From the IMG/VR virus record IMGVR_UViG_3300030102_006286, positions 1 through 20,744 of that record: a stretch of DNA of 20,744 nt. One strand, written 5' to 3'. The notes beneath the pieces were generated by a model that was not told the DNA's origin, made no database searches, and worked only from the letters and a program-made list of their open reading frames with translations. Positions 16,742 through 20,744 of this stretch are shown piece by piece; position 1 is the stretch's first letter, and every line of letters starts with the position of its first letter. The stretch is from a virus. The position numbers were made by a program, and so were the translations under genes.

Positions 16742-17833
16742 TTACCTAGACTGAATAAATCTTCGTGTTCCTCTTGGAATCGCAGAGGTTGAAGACAACA
16801 TGTCTGAAATTTCATTTAAAATTCTACCGATGATATTCGCCTTTGGTACTTTGACTGTTCTTTTGTTATCATTATCCTCTAGGAATTTACTCTTTCTCGT
16901 CTTAGTCGAGATAGTCGTCGGGAGGGAATCTGTCATATATTTGTATAATACAGAGGTGGTTAGTCCACATATATTTCCAACTCTATAGAAGTCACCAAAC
17001 GGAATATTTTCACCAGATGCTATTCCAGTTATTCCGGAGTAAAAACTAACTGGATTTCCCAATGAATCACTAAACTCTACCGGGGAGTCTAGTATGTCTG
17101 TCTTCTTCATCACAATACCAAATGTTCCTCCTGCGGTAGCACAGTGAGGAACTGCAAAATTCCCATCAAATTGTCCGTTGCTATCAACTCCGGAAGATGG
17201 ACCTGCAAACTCATTACAAAAAGTATTACCAGCAAATGAGGGGAAACATCCGGTTGTTCCAAATTTTCCTACAGAAGAATATTTACCGTCTTCGGTTTTT
17301 CTAAAAATGTAAACCTCATCTTCCGCCGAAATTGTCCCGGTGCTTTCATCACCCCTAACATCTATTCTATGAGATAATGCATCATAATCAGAAATCACCC
17401 CGAATGCGTCTATGTCAATTCCACCCTCTATGGACGAATCTCTCTTTATTAGTATGTCTCCCGGAACTGCATCAACTTGCTCCATGAAAAAGTAACTAGA
17501 TCCCTTGTAAAAATCATCAAATTTGTCATTGATTTGGGAGGGGGTATAAACCCACTCATTGAATGGATCTATAACATCATTGAAGAGAAGAATAATCCAC
17601 CACAGGTTAGCATCTCCGTAAGTAAAGTCTGCTATGTCCTCTGGTTTTTCACCCTTGGTTATCGTAAAAGTTTCATAGTTATTAGGATTATTTTTTGATT
17701 CTTTTGTAAACGCTACTTTTCTAAAAATATCTACAACGGGAAGAGTCACGGAAATGCTCTTCGGTTTCGCCCCGTTATCCGTGACGTACCTAAAGGTATA
17801 ACTTGTTTTTGGTAGTTTTTTGAAGTAACTCAT
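16742..17833 (-). CDS. 53: Baseplate wedge protein gp53, extended form
   Basis: This protein has 363 residues; T4 gp53 has 196. The N-terminal 120 residues carry the family pattern: an initial MSYFKKLPKTSY, then NYETFTITKGEKPEDIADFT (52-71), YGDANLWWIILLFN (72-85) and DPFNEW, the LysM-like core that packs against gp6 and gp7 in the T4 baseplate. Residues 121-300 form an extra beta-rich and Gly-rich part with four cysteines. The last 60 residues are basic and partly helical, ending in an Arg-rich RGTRRFIQSR. GTGGAG precedes the ATG, 15 nt after the tube cap stop codon. The N-terminal match and gene order make the assignment firm. Confidence 0.88.
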   Translation of the reverse strand: MSYFKKLPKTSYTFRYVTDNGAKPKSISVTLPVVDIFRKVAFTKESKNNPNNYETFTITKGEKPEDIADFTYGDANLWWIILLFNDVIDPFNEWVYTPSQINDKFDDFYKGSSYFFMEQVDAVPGDILIKRDSSIEGGIDIDAFGVISDYDALSHRIDVRGDESTGTISAEDEVYIFRKTEDGKYSSVGKFGTTGCFPSFAGNTFCNEFAGPSSGVDSNGQFDGNFAVPHCATAGGTFGIVMKKTDILDSPVEFSDSLGNPVSFYSGITGIASGENIPFGDFYRVGNICGLTTSVLYKYMTDSLPTTISTKTRKSKFLEDNDNKRTVKVPKANIIGRILNEISDMLSSTSAIPRGTRRFIQSR

Positions 17834-17848
17834 AATCCAAACTCCACT

Positions 17849-18682
17849 TTAACCAAGACTACCCAAAAATCCGTCAAGAGCGCCGTTGCTGTCAGAGACA
17901 GATCTAGATACCAGACGTTCAGTTGTGTTCTGTGTTCTCACCAATGGTTCAAACTCCTTAAACTTCAATCCGATCTTCCAGACTGCGGGAAGGAAATCAG
18001 TGGGACCTACTGCATACGCTCTTCCCGCTCCCGTTCTATCTATGGTGACACTCTCTAGAATAGAAAGTTGTGGGTTCATGTCCCATTCCGGTCTAGGTTT
18101 ACCCCCACCAGGTCCACCTTGATATACCTGAAGACTGAAAAGTGGAGGGTGAAATGTTTTCGATGTCTGTAACGCTGCTCCCGGATAAGATAAAGCGTTT
18201 AATCTATATGCCATTGCAAATAGTCTTGCTGAAGATTCAGCATCTTTTGGAACGAATGTCCAATCATAGTTGTGAGTTCTAAAGTTTGCTCCGCTGAATA
18301 TCTGCTCTCTCTGATCCATGTCCCTTTTACCAACGGTGTTAGCAATCCCAGTCGCACTTTCAAACCATCCAAATATATTAGTAGCGATGTCCTGTAACCC
18401 ACCAATGGTTGTAACTTTGTTTATCGCGGATGCGAGCAATCCGTCCTCTTTCATGCCTGCACTGTAAGATACCGAGCCAGTGGTTTCCATTTTAGTAGGC
18501 ATGGGAAACCACATATCGCACTTTCTGGCTCCTACTTCAAAATTCCTTAACTGCTTTATCCTAGAAAAACTGAACGCACGAATATTTAACCAAAGTTCAA
18601 CCTCGTCCTGCTCTCCAACATTCATTGGATAGTAGGCTCGTTTATTCTTCATTGCTATTCCGGTGTCTATTCCTATTGCCAT
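17849..18682 (-). CDS. Baseplate tail tube cap protein (gp48/gp54-like)
   Basis: This protein has 277 residues. The central segment QREQIFSGANFRTHNYDWTF (124-143), followed by VPKDAESSARLFAMAYRLNA, matches the pattern of T4 gp48/gp54-type tube cap proteins, in which an FxGxxFRT strand is followed by an F.P....E segment and a helix. MWFPMP (57-62) resembles the Leu/Met-Pro-Met-Pro motif before it. A hydrophobic, Gly-rich stretch (about 82-118) lies between the two. In T4, gp48 caps the hub and gp54 starts tube polymerisation, and here the plus-strand protein at 19192 would be the partner. CGGAGAA precedes the ATG. It is the first gene of the minus-strand array. Whether it equals gp48 or gp54 is not settled by eye; gp48 is favoured. 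Confidence 0.8.
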   Translation of the reverse strand: MAIGIDTGIAMKNKRAYYPMNVGEQDEVELWLNIRAFSFSRIKQLRNFEVGARKCDMWFPMPTKMETTGSVSYSAGMKEDGLLASAINKVTTIGGLQDIATNIFGWFESATGIANTVGKRDMDQREQIFSGANFRTHNYDWTFVPKDAESSARLFAMAYRLNALSYPGAALQTSKTFHPPLFSLQVYQGGPGGGKPRPEWDMNPQLSILESVTIDRTGAGRAYAVGPTDFLPAVWKIGLKFKEFEPLVRTQNTTERLVSRSVSDSNGALDGFLGSLG

Positions 18683-18734
18683 GTATTGTTCTCCGAAAGT
18701 CTTACTAAATATATAGGAGGTTTATATAAGAGTT
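18683..18734. promoter_or_regulatory. Divergent intergenic region with candidate late promoters
   Basis: This 52-nt AT-rich gap separates the two arrays. On the minus strand TATAAACC (18726-18719) matches the late consensus TATAAATA at 6 of 8 positions and would give a leader of about 30 nt to the tube cap gene. On the plus strand ACTAAATA (18704-18711) also matches at 6 of 8, but its start would remove the AGGAGG (18715-18720) ahead of gp4. AGGAGG is also unusually far (14 nt) from the gp4 ATG. Promoter calls here are tentative. Confidence 0.35.
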
Positions 18735-19169
18735 ATGGCTTACAAATCACGCTTCAATCCAAAAAACAAAGACAAGTATATGGGTGATCTATCTTCCATT
18801 ATTTGTCGATCTCTTTGGGAAAGAAGAATGTGTAAGTATTTAGATGAAAATAAAAATATAATCCGATGGGGAAGTGAAGAACTTTCAATACCATATTACT
18901 CTCCGGTAGACAAGAAGATGCACAGGTACTATCCAGACTTCATAGTGGAACAAAAAAACAAGGATGGGACCGTAGAGACTCTCCTCATAGAAGTTAAACC
19001 AAAAAAACAAACAGAGAAACCGGAGAGAGGTAAAAAACAAAAAAGAGTATTCATAAAAGAGTGTTTGAGATATGCGATAAATGAGGCTAAGTGGGACGCA
19101 GCAAAAGAGGTGTGTAAACAAAACGGCTGGAGATTTGTCATTTTAACAGAAGATCATTTACTTTCTTGA
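18735..19169 (+). CDS. 4: Head completion protein gp4 (PD-(D/E)XK nuclease-like)
   Basis: This protein has 144 residues; T4 gp4 has 150. It aligns over its whole length by eye: MAYKSRFNPKNKDKYMGD matches MAYSGKWVPKNISKYRGD, and WGSEELSIPY, RYYPDF, IEVKPKKQT and FVILTED all have gp4 counterparts. Asp68 (in YPDF), Glu86 and Lys88 (in IEVKPK) form the D...ExK constellation of PD-(D/E)XK nucleases, with Glu29 upstream. gp4 acts after DNA packaging to complete heads so that tails can join. It is the first plus-strand gene, diverging from the tube cap gene. The assignment is secure; nuclease activity is inferred from the motif. Confidence 0.93.
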   Translation: MAYKSRFNPKNKDKYMGDLSSIICRSLWERRMCKYLDENKNIIRWGSEELSIPYYSPVDKKMHRYYPDFIVEQKNKDGTVETLLIEVKPKKQTEKPERGKKQKRVFIKECLRYAINEAKWDAAKEVCKQNGWRFVILTEDHLLS

Positions 19170-19191
19170 TAGATAGTTGTAGGAGAAAGAT

Positions 19192-19782
19192 ATGCCAGCA
19201 CAAGGACAAGGATCAAACAGCATTTCAGTTATGAAAAATGAAATCATAACGGGGAGATTCCATTCCCCTAGTAGATTTCATGTGGAGGTGTCAGGTCCAG
19301 CGGGAGAACTTTCAATTGATCAGTACATAGTTGATGCCATAGTCCCATCCAGAACAGTAGTGACTCAAGAAGAATTCTTGTGGGGTATACCGAGACAAAT
19401 TCCAGTTGCTAGATCGTATGCAAAAGACGCAATCATAACGTATGCTGTAAAAGACAATCAAAGCGTTAGAAGATATTTCGAGCAGTGGATGAACACCATG
19501 TTCAACAAGATTCTCGCAGTAGGAGAAAACAGTCCTTTTGCTCCATTTGAAGGTTTAGTAGCAGCGTTTAACAACCAACCAGATACCACAAACAACTATA
19601 GTGACTATACAGGCGAGGTTAAGATAAAAAGTTTAGATTACAATGGTGAAGTTACGGGATGCACAACTCTAATTGAGGCGTATCCAAGTTCACTTCTACC
19701 GATCACATACAGTGCCGCATCACAAAACGATTTTACACGACTTCAAGTGCAATTTGGATACAAAGAATACGTTTATGGCTAA
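19192..19782 (+). CDS. Tail tube-fold protein (gp54-like tube initiator or gp19-like tube protein)
   Basis: This protein has 196 residues. It shows the tube fold order: FHVEVSGPAG (29-38), a strand ending in IVPSRTVVT, the IPRQIPVARSYAKDAIITYA strand pair, a helix with RRYFEQWMN, then DYTGEVKIKSLDYNGEV and a final LQVQFGYKEYV strand. This fold is shared by gp19 (tube), gp48 and gp54. The C-terminal strands look closest to T4 gp54 (ADIQVNLHSRNG..., TTFDVTFAYRV). Sitting beside gp26 and hub genes rather than beside a sheath gene favours the gp54 role, starting the tube on the baseplate. AGGAG precedes the ATG. It is followed by gp26, whose AAGGAG overlaps this gene's stop codon. Confidence 0.75.
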   Translation: MPAQGQGSNSISVMKNEIITGRFHSPSRFHVEVSGPAGELSIDQYIVDAIVPSRTVVTQEEFLWGIPRQIPVARSYAKDAIITYAVKDNQSVRRYFEQWMNTMFNKILAVGENSPFAPFEGLVAAFNNQPDTTNNYSDYTGEVKIKSLDYNGEVTGCTTLIEAYPSSLLPITYSAASQNDFTRLQVQFGYKEYVYG

Positions 19783-19796
19783 GGAGACTTTAAATA

Positions 19797-20516
19797 ATGC
19801 AAAAACTATCTTCTTTATTATTGGATAAAACACCAAAATACGAAATAACAATACCCTCCACCGGAAAAGCAACTAGATTTAGACCTTTTTTGGTGAAGGA
19901 AGAGAAAATATTACTCATCGCACAGTCAACACAGTCTAAAAAAGACATAATGCTTGCGATCAAGGACATAATAGAGTCATGTGTGGAAGGTATATCGAAC
20001 GCCGGTGACCTCCCGATCTTTGACATAGAGTATATTTTCATGAAACTAAGAGCAAAGTCCGTAGGTGAGGTGGTTCAACCCATCATTGTATGTCCAGAGA
20101 CTGGTGAAAAGGTTACGTTGGATGTAAACATAGACGAACTAGAGTTGAAAAAGTCAAAGGCACACAAAAAAACCATAAAGTTAGATAAAGATCTTGTAGT
20201 TAAGATGAAATATCCCTCTATAAACATACTTGAAAAGTTTGGGGGAGATATAGACACAACAAACACACCCGAATTCTATGATATGATACTTCACTGCATC
20301 GAATCAATAGAAACTCCCGAGGTTAAAGTGAAACAAGATGAAGTTCAGATCGAAGAACTCAAAGAGTTTGTTGATTCCATGACAAAGCAACAGTTCGATA
20401 TGATCTTAAACTTCTTTGTTACTGCACCGAGACTTGAATCTGTAGTTGATTACGAGACAGAGGACGGACAGAGTAGAAAGGTTACGCTTTCGGGGTTGGG
20501 GGATTTTTTCGGTTAG
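19797..20516 (+). CDS. 26: Baseplate hub assembly protein gp26
   Basis: This protein has 239 residues of the T4 gp26 family (T4 gp26 has 208). Family features are TRFRPFLVKEEKILLIAQST (26-45), a helix ending in IIESCVEG, LPIFDIEYIFMKLRAKSVGE (72-91), a Cys-Pro-Glu-Thr-Gly turn, and a C-terminal helical part leading to LSGLGDFF. gp26 acts in assembly of the central hub. The ATG at 19797 follows TAAGGAG. The zero-frame protein ends Phe-Phe-Gly-stop on a T TTT TTC slippery heptamer at 20504-20510, and the -1 frame stays open for 65 more codons, so two products of 239 and 303 residues are predicted. It is likely co-translated with the tube-fold gene upstream. Confidence 0.92.
   Translation: MQKLSSLLLDKTPKYEITIPSTGKATRFRPFLVKEEKILLIAQSTQSKKDIMLAIKDIIESCVEGISNAGDLPIFDIEYIFMKLRAKSVGEVVQPIIVCPETGEKVTLDVNIDELELKKSKAHKKTIKLDKDLVVKMKYPSINILEKFGGDIDTTNTPEFYDMILHCIESIETPEVKVKQDEVQIEELKEFVDSMTKQQFDMILNFFVTAPRLESVVDYETEDGQSRKVTLSGLGDFFG
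20504..20510 (+). promoter_or_regulatory. Probable -1 programmed frameshift site in gp26
   Basis: The heptamer T TTT TTC is in the zero frame of gp26 (codons 237-238, Phe-Phe), the exact X XXY YYZ form. A tRNA-Phe can re-pair on TTT TTT after slipping back one base. The gp26 stop TAG follows two codons later. Four bases beyond the heptamer a stem can form (20515-20520 AGCCCT with 20530-20535 AGGGTT, one G-U pair, nine-base loop), in the place expected of a stimulator. Confidence 0.7.
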
Positions 20517-20707
20517 CCCTCAGCCACTTAGGGTTGGGGGAGTACTTCAGCATCAACTTTAACTTGATGCAACATTACAACTATAGTTTAACCGAAATCG
20601 AGTCCATGATCCCGTGGGAAAAAGATATATATTTATCGATGCTTACAGCCTATATAGAAGAAGAGAACTGGAAGATAAAGCAACGAAATAAATCGCGGGG
20701 AGCCTGA
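20510..20707 (+). CDS. -1 frame extension of gp26 (tail-chaperone-like)
   Basis: The -1 frame is open from 20477 to a TGA at 20705-20707. Read after slippage at 20504-20510 it adds 65 residues to gp26 residue 238, giving a 303-residue product. The extension reads like real protein: an ALSHLGLGEYF segment, NFNLMQHYNYSLTEIESM, IPWEKDIYLSMLTAYIEEEN and a basic tail. A Tyr-Ser-Leu..Glu..Met-Ile-Pro-Trp-Glu pattern followed by an amphipathic helix is reminiscent of downstream parts of frameshifted tail assembly chaperones. The only in-frame ATG (20567) would give 46 residues, has no ribosome site, and lies inside a hairpin. TTG codons at 20534 and 20564 are no better. The stop overlaps the next start as TGATG. 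Alternative: a short independent gene of the gp51 type. Confidence 0.7.
   Translation, partial: RLALSHLGLGEYFSINFNLMQHYNYSLTEIESMIPWEKDIYLSMLTAYIEEENWKIKQRNKSRGA
20515..20535 (+). other. Stem-loop downstream of the slippery site
   Basis: AGCCCT (20515-20520) can pair with AGGGTT (20530-20535), six pairs with one G-U, and two more G-U pairs are possible outward. The loop is CAGCCACTT. The following G-rich run could pair with pyrimidine stretches to form a pseudoknot; this was not computed. Confidence 0.4.
20550..20570 (+). repeat. Perfect inverted repeat within the -1 frame extension
   Basis: GCATCAA (20550-20556) and TTGATGC (20564-20570) are perfect complements around a seven-base loop. 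The second arm covers the in-frame ATG at 20567, so folding would hide it from ribosomes. It lies 39 bases after the slippery site, far for a classical stimulator. Confidence 0.6.
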
Positions 20708-20744
20708 TGGACAAAGAATCTAAACTACAAGCAATCTCAGAGTT
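20707..20744 (+). CDS. Start of the next gene (partial, runs off the right edge)
   Basis: An ATG at 20707 overlaps the preceding TGA as TGATG, and GGGGAG (20697-20702) lies just upstream. Only twelve complete codons are visible (MDKESKLQAISE), hydrophilic and helix-prone. Product unknown. If the upstream pair is a frameshifted tail chaperone, a tape-measure protein would be the expected neighbour, but nothing in these codons proves it. Confidence 0.55.
   Translation, partial: MDKESKLQAISE

Noticed and set aside
20567-20707. Independent 46-codon gene starting at ATG 20567
   Set aside because: No ribosome site, the ATG sits in a hairpin, and protein-like sequence continues upstream in the same frame to the slippery site; a frameshift extension explains it better.
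1-20744. tRNA genes, CRISPR arrays, insertion sequences, integrase or attachment sites
   Set aside because: None seen by reading; the gaps between genes are at most 52 nt and leave no room for them.

Overview
This window is a block of tail and baseplate genes from a T4-like contractile-tailed phage (myovirus). The gene content and order on the minus strand follow T4: a gp48/gp54-type tube cap, gp53, a gp27-like hub, gp25, gp6, a gp7-like protein, a gp8-like protein, a protein in the gp9 position, then fibre-type proteins. Proteins matching T4 gp4, a tube-fold protein and gp26 lie on the plus strand. Long collinear genes with 1 to 40 nt gaps, strong Shine-Dalgarno sites and two exact T4-type late promoter boxes support a lytic phage. 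The proteins resemble the marine (cyanophage-type) branch of T4-like phages more than T4 itself, but no host-derived marker gene is present, so the host cannot be named.

Layout: positions 1 to 18682 are one minus-strand late array of eleven genes, read right to left. Tube cap (17849-18682), gp53 (16742-17833), giant gp27-like hub (12216-16727), gp25 (11768-12175), gp6 (10030-11766), gp7-like (8651-10012), gp8-like (6731-8638), putative fibre connector (5864-6709), large fibre protein (3445-5826), a second fibre-type protein (2168-3430), and a collagen-like, cysteine-rich protein that runs off the left edge (1-2153). A 52-nt divergent gap (18683-18734) separates this from the plus-strand array: gp4 nuclease-like head completion protein (18735-19169), tube-fold protein (19192-19782), gp26 (19797-20516), a -1 frame extension of gp26 (to 20707), and the first codons of another gene (20707 onward). 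No stretch longer than 300 bases lacks a gene, and I saw no tRNA, CRISPR array, insertion sequence or integrase.

The products fit together as one machine: gp53, gp6, gp7, gp8 and gp25 build the baseplate wedge and sheath platform, the hub and tube-cap proteins form the central axis, the fibres and connector sit on the rim, gp26 helps assemble the hub, and gp4 finishes the head.

Three things stand out. First, gp26 ends on a canonical slippery heptamer (T TTT TTC) in the correct phase, and the -1 frame continues for 65 codons of protein-like sequence with no plausible start of its own: a likely programmed frameshift like that of lambda G/GT, not a standard feature of T4. Second, the hub protein is 1503 residues (T4 gp27 is 391) and carries an approximately 1000-residue insertion with an extreme tyrosine/tryptophan-rich tract. 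Third, cysteine-dense segments recur in at least four virion proteins of this one cluster.
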